64,000 bases of DNA from Hypomesus transpacificus (lineage: Eukaryota; Chordata; Actinopteri; Osmeriformes; Osmeridae). This document shows, piece by piece, positions 30,964 through 42,628 of the stretch. Positions within the stretch are counted from its first letter, which is position 1, and every line of letters starts with the position of its first letter. The position numbers and the translations under genes are program-made. The notes beneath the pieces were generated by a model. The model was not told the DNA's origin. It saw only the letters and a program-made list of their open reading frames with translations, and did not search any database. Where the stretch lies: the NCBI RefSeq assembly GCF_021917145.1, contig NC_061062.1:5981847-6045846 (forward strand), written 5' to 3'.

Positions 30964-33416
30964 ACCGAGCTGCCCCTCGAGAGACCCGAGTCATTTCCAG
31001 GAACGTCATATTAATATAGGGCGTCACAATTGTACTAATTGGACTAATGAGCAACATACTCCGTATAAAACCAAACGGAGTATAAAAAAACATCATTAGC
31101 AAAGGAAAATCGCTTTAATCAACGTGTAGTCTTTGAAAACTAACGTGAAAACGTGGTGTGGCTGTCACGTGATACACGGCCCTCCAATTGGAAATGAAAG
31201 ATACAACTGTCGAAAACAATCACAGTTAGGCTACTCTTCCGAGAAACAACCGGCCAATAACATGAACTTTATGTATTGGTCAAATATTTCGTATTTTCGT
31301 GGTAGCCTATTTGAAGACTGTTACGATAGCTCACGAAAGAACAAACAACAGCCATGCGAACAGCGGACTCTAGTTACGACAAAACCCTGCCATCTGCTGG
31401 GCATCATATAGAACAGCAGCAGCCACAGCTTCGAGCTCCCCAACAGAAAACCAGTCTGTCACGCTGTTGAGCATAACCAACATGGGTGATATGCATTTTG
31501 GCCATCAATTGGGACAGAAGATCAATCTTGTCTGAGTATGCAAAAGTGGAAAAGGATATGCTATGCAGTGTAAAATCACATTAGCCCTACTTTAGTTACC
31601 TACTAGTTAACAAGTTGCCTTTGAATATGACACACACACGGCTAGTGAACTATCATGCAGAGGCGTGTTTCGAAGCAGCGCATCATGATCAGCCATTTAA
31701 ACTGCTAACAAGGTCGATGGTAATAAGCAAACGCGTGGTATTGAGTTAATAGCCGGCGAGGTAGGCTACAGTTGCGCCCTAGATATTAACATTTGAGAGA
31801 GTTGGCTTTAGAGACGACAGTTCAGTTTTCTATTTGACCGTAATTTGCGAAAACATGTCCTATGCTAGCTTGCAGTACGACGTCAGCTAGCTGGGTCGGC
31901 AACTCGCATCTAAAGACGTGGTGCTATAGGGCCTATTTGAACGGCCTCGTGACCAAACTGCCAGGTAGCAAGAAAAGAAATCAACGTAGGCCTTCCTTAC
32001 TTTACATGCCAAATAACTACTACCTCTCAATGTGTCTTCTTTCAGCCAATGCCGGGATACATTTGCCGTGACACATTGCGCATCGAGTCGTTCGGTAATT
32101 GGGCCTCGGCCTGCTACCAGGCCTGGTACACACACAGGCCTCGACGTTAACAGGCCGAGTGTCCTACAACTTCAGCAAAACTCAAACAACAAAAGCGAAT
32201 ATGCCCTGACTAATGGCTGACATGACTGTAAACATTGACACACGTTAACCACATACATTGTCACGCATTTGGTAGGCTATTAAAATAAACAACAAGCGCT
32301 CTTTCCGAATGACTTGGATCAATGCGCTGTAGTGAGAGCCCTTCCATTTCTCCCGATCGAAGCACTTCCACTACAACTCCTAAAAGTAACTCCGAAATGT
32401 CCTGTTTGCACATTCCGAAGAAGGCAGTGTATTCTAGCGAAGGGGAAAGATACAATGAAAGCAGCCTATATGTAGCCTATGTTCTTTGACAAGTCACTGA
32501 CAATTCACAGCACATCGGTCTGACTTCAAACTTCATTTTTGACGTGATTTGCCACAAGGAAAGCTAAATCGCCAAAACTTCGAGGCTACTCCATTTGGCA
32601 GACTTGGAAAACATGTCTAGGTCAATACGACATGCAACAGGAATCGGCTTACCATTAAACATATACTCACAGTTTGAGGGGTTGCATGCGGAAAAAAACG
32701 ACTAACCTACGTCGTTCCTCGCCGGGGCAATGATCCCAGAGCTCAAACAAAGCATCATGCAAGGCGTCAAATGTACAACATCCATTAAACTGCTTTTCCA
32801 CATATCTTGTATGTATTTGGTCCGTTCGTGAGGGAAGATTTCAGACGAGGCCGACGAAATATCCTCCCGAAGACAGTGCCACTTGCTAAAGGACTAATCC
32901 AATACAATGTGTTGACCTGCGCATACCTGAGAAATGTTAATGAGGTGCAACACTTGAGCGTCTTGGGGGGGTTGGGAGGTGAGAAGGTTTGTGGATCCCT
33001 TTCCTGTGCTGTGTAGGTCCCATGTAAGCCTGTTTTTCATTCCTTTTATTTTCCTTGCCTCGTCGGACCTCATTGGATTGAATTTTAGACACATGTCACA
33101 TTTGTAACATGTCTGTAATATAGTTATTAAATCATTCCCCAATAAAGCGAAATATAAAAAAACAAATCCGTATTTATAACGGTGAAAGACTGTAAATTAG
33201 CAACAGTAAAAAGTTAGTTATAAAACATGAATTAACCGTTGAATTCGTTAAGTAGACTACTGTCAATGTAAATACAAGACAGTTTGATTACTTTCGCATT
33301 AGGCCTATTCCTTTGTAAAAACTAGGCTATTTCACCGTTAAAAAAAAAGACTGTAAAGTAGCGACAGTAAAAAACTTAATTAGAAAACATGAATTAACTT
33401 TTTAATTCACAGATAA

Positions 33417-33520
33417 GTACTGTACATGTAAATAAAATAAAGTAGGCTATATATCTTTTGCCTAGTACTGTACATGTAAATAAAATAAAGTAGGCTATAT
33501 ATCTTTTGCCTATTGCTATT
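33417..33520. repeat. 52-bp tandem duplication in left arm
   Basis: Two copies in a row of a unit starting gtactgtacatgtaaataaa and ending in ATCTTTTGCCTA. Mirrored at about 36,259-36,362 in the other arm, so it predates the palindrome. Confidence 0.8.
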
Positions 33521-33936
33521 TTAAAACAACAGTAAAGTATACTTTACACTTTCAAAACACTAAACGGCAAATGTGTTTAATACAGATGCATGTTAACTGA
33601 GATTTTAAGACGGTAAATGTGTAAATTGTGGGATTAAATGGGAAATGTTTGTATTGCTTTTTATTAATTATGCACTCATCGTCGTTGTAGTGTCCTGTGC
33701 TCTAAATACATTCCCGTCTGCAGACTGACTCCAGACGCACAGGTATACTGTAAGTTCACCAAGTGATAATTGCATGTACATTTCCAGTAGTTTTGATGCA
33801 CAACTGGCTAATATGATGTTTGGACTTATTCTGTCTTTTTGTTTCTTTGCAGCGAGAGTGCCCCTTTTTGGGGGGCACTCTCTTTTTTCTTAAGAAAAGA
33901 CAATTGTCTCAAGCACCTGGCATAACATAACATATA

Positions 33937-35597
33937 CAGTGCCCTCCAAAAGTATTGGAACAGTGAGGCCAATTCCTTTATTTTTGCTGTAGACTGAAAA
34001 CATTTGGGCTTGACATCAAACGATGAATGTGAAACCAGAGATCAACGTTTCAGCTTTTATTTCCAGGTATTTACATCAGGATCTGATGCACAAATTAGAA
34101 AATATCACCTTTTTGTTCGAACCCACCCATTTGTCACGTGAGCAAAAGTATTGGAACATGTGACTGACAGGTGTGTTTTGTTGCCCAGGTGTGTCCTATT
34201 ACATACATTATTCAATCAATAAATACCACTGAATGTCTACACTCAGGTTCAGATTGGGTAAGATAGGTTTTGTCTATGCAGACTGTATTCAGAGGTGAAA
34301 ACAACATGAAAACCAGAGCGCTGTCTTTGGGTGAAAAACAAGCAATTGTGAGTCTTAGAGAAGATGGAAAATCAATCAGAGCCATTGCAGAAACATTGGC
34401 CATAGCCAGTACAACCATTTGGAATGTCCTGAAGAAGAAGAAAACTACTGGTGTACTAAGTAACAGACGTCGAACAGGTAGACCAAGGAAAACATCAGCA
34501 GTTGATGACAGAAACATTGTGAGAGCTGTAAAGAAAGACCCTAAAACAACTGTTAGTGAGATCAGCAACAACCTCCAGATGGCAGGAGTGAAGGTATCAC
34601 TATCTACTGTTCGCAGAAGACTTCATGAACAAAAGTACAAGGGCTACACCAGAAGATGCAAACCACTCATTAGCAAGAAGAATAGGAAGGCCAGGCTGGA
34701 ATTTGCCAAAAAGTACAGAGATGAACCTCAAAAATTCTGGGACAAAGTTTTATGGACTGATGAGACAAAGATTAACTTTTACCAAAGTGATGGAAAGGCT
34801 AAAGTTTGGAGAAAGAAAGGAACTGCTCATGATCCCAAACACACAAGCTCATCTGTGAAACACGGTGGAGGTAATGTCATGGCTTGGGCTTGCATGGCTT
34901 CTTCTGGGACGGGCTCATTAATCTTCATTGAGGATGTAACACATGATGGCAGCAGCAAAATGAACTCGGAAGTCTACAGAAACATTTTGTCTGCCAATTT
35001 AAGGAAAGATGCAACCAAACTGATTGGCAGAGCCTTCATCATGCAGCAAGATAACGACCCAAAACACACTGCCAAAACAACAAAGGAGTTCATCAGGGGC
35101 AAGAAATGGAAGGTATTAGACTGGCCAAGTCAATCTCCAGACTTAAACCCTATAGAGCATGCATTTTACCTGCTTAAGAGGAGACTGAAGGGAGGAACCC
35201 CACAAAACAAACAACAACTGAAAGAGGCTGCAGTGAAAGCCTGGGAAAGCATCAAAAAGGAAGAATGCAAAAGTTTGGTGACGTCAATGGGTCACAGACT
35301 TGCTGCAGTTATTGAAAGCAAAGGATTTGCAACTAAATATTAAGTCTTATTCACTTAAATATGTTTTAAGTATATCTGTTCCAATACTTTTGATCACATG
35401 ACAAATGGGTGGATTCAAACAAAATGTGATATTTTCTTAGTTGTGCATCAGATCCTGATGTAAATACCTGGAAATAAAAGCTGAAACGTTGATCTCTGGT
35501 CTCACGTTCATTATTTGATGTCAAGCCCAAATGTTTTCAGTCTACAGCAAAAATAAAGGAATTCGCCTCACTGTTCCAATACTTTTGGAGGGCACTG
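33937..35597 (+). mobile_element. Tc1-like transposon, copy A (complete, 1661 bp)
   Basis: The element begins CAGTGCCCTCC and ends GGAGGGCACTG, flanked by TA (33935-33936 and 35598-35599). The terminal inverted repeats are about 220 bp, with an outer and an inner direct repeat of aaaagtattggaaca (33,950 and 34,146 on the left, mirrored near 35,378 and 35,570), so it is of the IR/DR type. It encodes one uninterrupted transposase. It sits in the palindrome left arm; the matching TA in the right arm (35843-35844) is empty. Confidence 0.97.
34270..35343 (+). CDS. Tc1-like transposase, 357 aa, intact
   Basis: Cut-and-paste DDE transposase. The N-terminal part (residues 13-120) has two helix-turn-helix units (GEKQAIVSLREDGKSIRAIA and VSLSTVRRRLHEQKYKGY) joined by a GRPRKT AT-hook-like linker. 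The catalytic triad is D164 (WTDETKI), D261 (QQDNDPKHTA) and E296 (SPDLNPIEH), with 34 residues between the last two (DD34E). The Gly-rich segment KHGGGNVMAW is present. The frame runs to FATKY with no break. Translation may start at Met13 (MKTRALSL), where the conserved part begins. The protein is identical in sequence to the copy at 53812-54885. Confidence 0.96.
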   Translation: MSMQTVFRGENNMKTRALSLGEKQAIVSLREDGKSIRAIAETLAIASTTIWNVLKKKKTTGVLSNRRRTGRPRKTSAVDDRNIVRAVKKDPKTTVSEISNNLQMAGVKVSLSTVRRRLHEQKYKGYTRRCKPLISKKNRKARLEFAKKYRDEPQKFWDKVLWTDETKINFYQSDGKAKVWRKKGTAHDPKHTSSSVKHGGGNVMAWACMASSGTGSLIFIEDVTHDGSSKMNSEVYRNILSANLRKDATKLIGRAFIMQQDNDPKHTAKTTKEFIRGKKWKVLDWPSQSPDLNPIEHAFYLLKRRLKGGTPQNKQQLKEAAVKAWESIKKEECKSLVTSMGHRLAAVIESKGFATKY

Positions 35598-35645
35598 TAA
35601 GTAGAACATAATTTACATCTATGCTGATCTTAAATAAGTGAGACT

Positions 35646-35799
35646 TCCTAAATATACAGATTGCAATATATAATCGAATATACTACTAATACTAAAACTT
35701 CCTAAATATACAGATAACAATAAATAACAAAATAACCCTAACTGCACATAAAACCTATTACAACCCTATAACCTATTTTAACCTGTGGAGTAGCCTACC
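35646..35799. other. Palindrome spacer (about 154 bp)
   Basis: AT-rich sequence with no inverted partner. It contains a short direct repeat (acttcctaaatatacagat, about 35,643 and 35,697). The inverted arms resume on both sides with gtctc-ttatttaagatcag. Confidence 0.75.
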
Positions 35800-38700
35800 G
35801 TCTCTCTTATTTAAGATCAGCAGATGTAAATTATGTTCTACTTATATGTTATGTTATGCCAGGTGCTTGAGACAATTGTCTTTTCTTAAGAAAAAAGAGA
35901 GTGCCCCCCAAAAAGGGGCACTCTCGCTGCAAAGAAACAAAAAGACAGAATAAGTCCAAACATCATATTAGCCAGTTGTGCATCAAAACTACTGGAAATG
36001 TACATGCAATTATCACTTGGTGAACTTACAGTATACCTGTGCGTCTGGAGTCAGTCTGCAGACGGGAATGTATTTAGAGCACAGGACACTACAACGACGA
36101 TGAGTGCATAATTAATAAAAAGCAATACAAACATTTCCCATTTAATCCCACAATTTACACATTTACCGTCTTAAAATCTCAGTTAACATGCATCTGTATT
36201 AAACACATTTGCCGTTTAGTGTTTTGAAAGTGTAAAGTATACTTTACTGTTGTTTTAAAATAGCAATAGGCAAAAGATATATAGCCTACTTTATTTTATT
36301 TACATGTACAGTACTAGGCAAAAGATATATAGCCTACTTTATTTTATTTACATGTACAGTACTTATCTGTGAATTAAAAAGTTAATTCATGTTTTCTAAT
36401 TAAGTTTTTTACTGTCGCTACTTTACAGTCTTTTTTTTTAACGGTGAAATAGCCTAGTTTTTACAAAGGAATAGGCCTAATGCGAAAGTAATCAAACTGT
36501 CTTGTATTTACATTGACAGTAGTCTACTTAACGAATTCAACGGTTAATTCATGTTTTATAACTAACTTTTTACTGTTGCTAATTTACAGTCTTTCACCGT
36601 TATAAATACGGATTTGTTTTTTTATATTTCGCTTTATTGGGGAATGATTTAATAACTATATTACAGACATGTTACAAATGTGACATGTGTCTAAAATTCA
36701 ATCCAATGAGGTCCGACGAGGCAAGGAAAATAAAAGGAATGAAAAACAGGCTTACATGGGACCTACACAGCACAGGAAAGGGATCCACAAACCTTCTCAC
36801 CTCCCAACCCCCCCAAGACGCTCAAGTGTTGCACCTCATTAACATTTCTCAGGTATGCGCAGGTCAACACATTGTATTGGATTAGTCCTTTAGCAAGTGG
36901 CACTGTCTTCGGGAGGATATTTCGTCGGCCTCGTCTGAAATCTTCCCTCACGAACGGACCAAATACATACAAGATATGTGGAAAAGCAGTTTAATGGATG
37001 TTGTACATTTGACGCCTTGCATGATGCTTTGTTTGAGCTCTGGGATCATTGCCCCGGCGAGGAACGACGTAGGTTAGTCGTTTTTTTCCGCATGCAACCC
37101 CTCAAACTGTGAGTATATGTTTAATGGTAAGCCGATTCCTGTTGCATGTCGTATTGACCTAGACATGTTTTCCAAGTCTGCCAAATGGAGTAGCCTCGAA
37201 GTTTTGGCGATTTAGCTTTCCTTGTGGCAAATCACGTCAAAAATGAAGTTTGAAGTCAGACCGATGTGCTGTGAATTGTCAGTGACTTGTCAAAGAACAT
37301 AGGCTACATATAGGCTGCTTTCATTGTATCTTTCCCCTTCGCTAGAATACACTGCCTTCTTCGGAATGTGCAAACAGGACATTTCGGAGTTACTTTTAGG
37401 AGTTGTAGTGGAAGTGCTTCGATCGGGAGAAATGGAAGGGCTCTCACTACAGCGCATTGATCCAAGTCATTCGGAAAGAGCGCTTGTTGTTTATTTTAAT
37501 AGCCTACCAAATGCGTGACAATGTATGTGGTTAACGTGTGTCAATGTTTACAGTCATGTCAGCCATTAGTCAGGGCATATTCGCTTTTGTTGTTTGAGTT
37601 TTGCTGAAGTTGTAGGACACTCGGCCTGTTAACGTCGAGGCCTGTGTGTGTACCAGGCCTGGTAGCAGGCCGAGGCCCAATTACCGAACGACTCGATGCG
37701 CAATGTGTCACGGCAAATGTATCCCGGCATTGGCTGAAAGAAGACACATTGAGAGGTAGTAGTTATTTGGCATGTAAAGTAAGGAAGGCCTACGTTGATT
37801 TCTTTTCTTGCTACCTGGCAGTTTGGTCACGAGGCCGTTCAAATAGGCCCTATAGCACCACGTCTTTAGATGCGAGTTGCCGACCCAGCTAGCTGACGTC
37901 GTACTGCAAGCTAGCATAGGACATGTTTTCGCAAATTACGGTCAAATAGAAAACTGAACTGTCGTCTCTAAAGCCAACTCTCTCAAATGTTAATATCTAG
38001 GGCGCAACTGTAGCCTACCTCGCCGGCTATTAACTCAATACCACGCGTTTGCTTATTACCATCGACCTTGTTAGCAGTTTAAATGGCTGATCATGATGCG
38101 CTGCTTCGAAACACGCCTCTGCATGATAGTTCACTAGCCGTGTGTGTGTCATATTCAAAGGCAACTTGTTAACTAGTAGGTAACTAAAGTAGGGCTAATG
38201 TGATTTTACACTGCATAGCATATCCTTTTCCACTTTTGCATACTCAGACAAGATTGATCTTCTGTCCCAATTGATGGCCAAAATGCATATCACCCATGTT
38301 GGTTATGCTCAACAGCGTGACAGACTGGTTTTCTGTTGGGGAGCTCGAAGCTGTGGCTGCTGCTGTTCTATATGATGCCCAGCAGATGGCAGGGTTTTGT
38401 CGTAACTAGAGTCCGCTGTTCGCATGGCTGTTGTTTGTTCTTTCGTGAGCTATCGTAACAGTCTTCAAATAGGCTACCACGAAAATACGAAATATTTGAC
38501 CAATACATAAAGTTCATGTTATTGGCCGGTTGTTTCTCGGAAGAGTAGCCTAACTGTGATTGTTTTCGACAGTTGTATCTTTCATTTCCAATTGGAGGGC
38601 CGTGTATCACGTGACAGCCACACCACGTTTTCACGTTAGTTTTCAAAGACTACACGTTGATTAAAGCGATTTTCCTTTGCTAATGATGTTTTTTTATACT

Positions 38701-38815
38701 CCGTTTGGTTTTATACGGAGTATGTTGCTCATTAGTCCAATTAGTACAATTGTGACGCCCTATATTAATATGACGTTCCTGGAAATGACTCGGGTCTCTC
38801 GAGGGGCAGCTCGGT

Positions 38816-39542
38816 ATCGCTTCTCGGCCTTTTGGCTCAGATCTTGTGAGTGTCTGTCCTTAATTGGACAGACATTGGCCCTCCCCCGTCGATACCGGAT
38901 CGCCGGTACTGGGATCCGGTGACGGGGGCGGGTCGGAGCGGTCGCCTGCCTGGGGGCTTCGGCCCCGACGCCAGGCGGGGACTTGTCCCCACCCTTCTGA
39001 GCGTTGGGCGTCTTGGCGCCCAGCGTTGCTGGTAACCCAGAGGTGGGCCAGGCCACCAAGGGGATGGACAGTTGGACGGACTGATGTCCTGAAAACTGAG
39101 GATCAGAAAATCCTCGCCGAAGGGCAGCCTGGGAGCAGTGGCAAAGGGATGGAGCCTTCCCAGGGGCCGTCACGACCGAGAGCCGAGGGCCAGTCGTCCG
39201 ACTAGCAGCCTGGGAGCAGTGGCAAAGGGATGGAGCCTTCCCAGGGGCCGTCGCGACCGAGAGCCGAGGGCCAGTCGCTCGACAACCACTGGCGAGGACG
39301 ACCGGGAGGAGAGGGAGACGGAGCCATCGGGGCGAAAGCCTGGATTGACCCCGTCAAACTTGGACTTCCACTTGTAACCCCTTAGGGGGTAATTGAAATG
39401 TGCGCCCCCTTGTGGGGCTTTTGTCCTGTACCCTTTTGGGGAATTGGTTATTGTGACTGTCTTGTTTGATTGTCTTTTATGAAATGTTTTAGAGTTGATC
39501 AATGCTTCTTTTTCTTTTTTTTTTGAAGGAAAAAAAAAAAAG

Positions 39543-39574
<32 letters not shown>

Positions 39575-39720
39575 TTCTTATCAGTTTAATATCTGATACG
39601 TCCCCTACCCGGGGACCATATATTAAATTGATTTTTGGAACAGGGAGATGGAATAGGGGCTTGCTCCGTCCACTCCACGCATCGACCTGGTATTGCAGTA
39701 CCTCCAGGAACGGTGCACTT
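38816..39720 (+). pseudogene. U2 snRNA copy split by an insertion
   Basis: U2 nucleotides 1-22 (38816-38837) are followed by 733 bp of foreign sequence, then U2 resumes at nucleotide 39 (39571, tctgttcttatcagtttaat) and continues to the 3' end. Nucleotides 23-38, including the GUAGUA branch-site pairing sequence, are missing. The rest matches the intact copy base for base as far as I can read. It cannot make a normal U2 RNA. Confidence 0.92.
38838..39570 (+). mobile_element. Poly(A)-ended insertion in U2 (SINE or 5'-truncated LINE)
   Basis: It ends in an A-rich tract of over 40 bp directly joined to U2 nucleotide 39, which points to target-primed reverse transcription in the U2 sense orientation. 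The first 22 bp (cagatcttgtgagtgtctgtcc) resemble U2 nucleotides 23-45. Then comes a GC-rich stretch with several perfect hairpins (ggggcttcggcccc, ggggacttgtcccc, GTTGGGCGTCTTGGCGCCCAGC), and an about 83-bp unit present twice (39,128-39,207 and 39,208-39,290). The 3' quarter is AT-rich. No protein is encoded. Non-LTR elements that target U2 genes are known (Keno of the Tx1 group, Utopia), and so are SINEs with snRNA heads; which applies here is open. Confidence 0.7.
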
Positions 39721-40282
39721 CCCCTCCAGGGGAAAACAAAATGTTTAAAACAAATGTTGACATACTGCAGTGGGTTAGGAAGTGTTACTGTGTAGATGAC
39801 GCATTTCACAGTCATGCCAAACTATCTCTGTTTTGCTCACACTACAAACCTAGAGCCATAGAAATGCCTCTTCTGAAATGGGTTATCCCTGTATACGGAA
39901 GTCCAACCACTGTCAGGAAGGCTCTGTGGTCCTCTCATCTCCATTTGGGTTTCTATTCAGGCTTTGACTGGATATTTCAGGTGACTGGTGTGTTGCTACT
40001 GCGAGCTCTCTCCACCACAGCCAGGAGAACACGGACTGAGCTGGCTCCTCAAGTCAACCTGGCAGAAATACTAACATTTCTGCTGTCAGTTTAACCACAG
40101 CTTATGAAACAACAACCTGAGATGTGTACCTCTGCAGTGATGCTGTTGTGTCAGCCTTTCATAAGCAGACAAAGTTCAGAATATGACACCCCCTTACGTT
40201 ACTGGAAGGGGCCAATACAAACAACAATTTCACAAACTCCAGACCACAGACACCACCGGAGAACATTTACAGTACTTACACC

Positions 40283-40399
40283 CAGCGGTGTGTCCAGACA
40301 TATAGCCAACAGCCATGACAGCCATCATATATTGGGGTGGCCAATCAGATTTCAGGGGTGGCCTGTGCCACCCTAGGCCACTCCCTGAACACGCCCCTG
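40283..40399. mobile_element. hAT-like MITE inside right arm
   Basis: Mirror of the element at 30097-30213, with the same 8-bp flanking duplication in reverse complement (cttacacc). Confidence 0.8.
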
Positions 40400-40693
40400 C
40401 TTACACCCTGTACTTACTGTACTGTTCAAAAGTCTGAAGCCTACAAGATTTTGTACATTATTTTGTCCTTTCATATGTACATTCATTTGAACTTGTTTTT
40501 CTTCTGAATTTGTGCGGCAATACTGCAAGTGCAATGTTGTTCAAAAAAAGAGTTTAGCCTTTTCATTTCCATTAATTCTTAAAGCATTATAGCTTTACTT
40601 TTTACTCTATGTGTGCCTAACACCTTTGCACAGAACTGTATATACACCAAACTACACCAGTAGAGTAGGGAAGGGCAGGGCAGGAGAGAAGAT

Positions 40694-41840
40694 GGAGACA
40701 TGGTTAACTGTTATACAGTCAGCCAACGAGGCTGGGTGGTATGTTTGATCGGACGGAAGATGTTGAAAATGGAAAACTCGTACATGAATTTGAGCCACCA
40801 AGCCCTATTTTGCGTTTGTCAACACGGGTTGCTGTCAACACGGACCTATTTTATCCTCTAGTCTAAAATACTTATCCAAGTCAGCCATACTAACACCCTA
40901 TACCTACTTATCCATTATATCCCAAAACATGTAGGCTATCCCTGAAAGCTGATAATACACAGTAGCGTAGGTGTTTATAACTACTAACTGAACCAACCTT
41001 TCAGTTCACTAGATGTCGCCATAACGAAACATTTTCATAGAATAGCCGATGTAGGACAAACGATGGATTATTATCTTATTTTATATAATTTATGCTGTCT
41101 CTGATTATTATAATTTGTCGACGTTGCCGCTCTCGATGGTGCCATTTACTACTGATAACTTAATACATTTGTGCATTTATTGCACGAGCGTGTTCGTGAA
41201 AGGACATTCGTGTTGGCGTATGCGGAGCTTCTGCTGAGTAGTCTACATGCAGTGTTAAGATTGCGTAGGAAGTTAAATAAAAAATGAAGGATGCTTTACA
41301 TGCCATCACGTATATGGTTTATTGAATTCAGTGTGTTTTAGGTAATCATGTGTATCCTAGTACCACTAGAATGTACGCTATTCCTCAAACTATCCAGGAA
41401 GTGTTTTAAATATTTCCCATAATTCAATTCGTTTGTGATTGCTCTTACATATTTAGAAAAATTGTTAACATTGTCAGTGTACATATAGTTTCCAAGTAGA
41501 ATTACCTTAATTCACAGATTTTGATTTACAATTTGAAATGTAAATCTTCAAACCATGACCGTAACTGAGAATGTCATGTCGCTGAAAGGGACCCCATTTT
41601 GAGACTGTTCTAGGACAGTACACTCTGGTTTCTCTTCAGATCGTATAAATCTTTCGCCTTTTACTAAAGATTTCCGTGGAGAGGAACATTACGAGTATCA
41701 ACCAATTTTTTGATGCCCTGCTTCACGGCGGGGCTTCCTATATTGTTAAAAATTAATCAGGAAGTGGTTTTTGGAAACATTGAACTGTGATGGAGGAAAT
41801 TGATGATTGAGGAATAGATGTAGCCTATTTCAAGTACAAA
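40694..41840. other. Gene-free interval after the palindrome
   Basis: AT-rich sequence with no convincing open frame, RNA gene or repeat with definable ends. Confidence 0.5.
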
Positions 41841-41843
41841 TTC

Positions 41844-42356
41844 AAGTCTTCTAATGTCAGATGCACAAAACAACGCAGAAGTCAGACTGGGCACTGAAAT
41901 TCACTGAAGATAACGTAAAGCAACCGGGCATAATATAACATAGTACAAGTAGCCTACTCAGAATATAAATTACACCAATGATAGCAAAAACAGAATCAAT
42001 TTCTGAACCTCTTATAATAATTAATACTTCAAGAAAACAACGAATGGAAATACGACAATGGGTTTCCACCCGGCCAATGTATGTGAGACGGCGCCGCTTT
42101 ATGAACTGAATTCAATTCGCTGCGTCTGTTAATATTTACACTGGCATGTAGGTGGCGCCCAAGTACTGTTATCCGGATCAACGAGACCCTTCTTTGGTAT
42201 TTTATTCAATCTTATTTGAGCTTATCATAGATGTAATCTATGTTCTTGATACTTATATGTTATGTTATGCTAGGTTGCTTGCGTTGTCTTGTCCCAAGAA
42301 TTTCAGTGCCCAGTCTGACCTTGTGTTGTTCTGTGCACCTGACAATAAAACTTGAA
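41844..42356. mobile_element. Foldback element upstream of nusap1
   Basis: About 100-bp imperfect inverted arms, 41,844-41,945 and 42,252-42,356, share tttcagtgcccagtctgac and TTGTGCA-CTGACA, then AAGACTTGAA or AAAACTTGAAA. The inner end tatgttatgttatgctaggt also matches the inner edge of the large palindrome near 35,845. The family is not identified. Confidence 0.7.
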
Positions 42357-42628
42357 ACTAAGCCACAGTGACATATTACCCCCACTCCACAGTGTGCACT
42401 AGGCCTACTCTTTCTTTTACTGCAATGTTCACATTTTACCATTCAAAAGGTTTATAAGTAGCAAACTGCAGGCGATTTTTTATGACACCCATTGCACAAC
42501 ATTGTATAAATAAAACGATCCCATCAACTCACTAAACTGAACTCGCCGGGAAACGGGGCAGGAGGTCGCCGGCATGCAAATTCTATAACATATCATTCAA
42601 AACAAGTCACGTGGGAGAACGAGTTTCT

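Larger units (their letters stand above)
29883..35645. repeat. Palindrome left arm
   Basis: Inverted copy of 35,800-40,693. Paired positions sum to 69,779 from the centre out to the U2 gene, then to 70,496 beyond the 733-bp insertion in the other arm. Paired open frames (for example 32,894-33,142 with 36,637-36,885, and 31,133-31,411 with 38,368-38,646) translate identically, so several kilobases are essentially identical without indels. This arm contains an intact U2 gene and a Tc1 element. The outer edge is the GCCCTGCCCTTCTCTACTC tract near 29,883-29,925. The rest of the arm holds no recognised protein gene. Confidence 0.93.
35800..40693. repeat. Palindrome right arm
   Basis: Inverted copy of 29,883-35,645. 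It lacks the Tc1 element and has a 733-bp insertion in its U2 copy plus about 125 bp near 40,518-40,645 absent from the left arm. The inner 48 bp differ from the left arm by about two changes, while the kilobases further out look identical. No recognised protein gene lies in it. Confidence 0.93.

Noticed and set aside
31133-33142. Several paired open frames of 60-92 codons in the palindrome arms
   Set aside because: They lack splice context and domains. Their identity between arms reflects duplication, not selection.
39693-40094. A 133-codon open frame mirrored at 30402-30803
   Set aside because: It overlaps the 3' end of U2 and is identical in both arms only because the arms are identical; no domain is recognisable.
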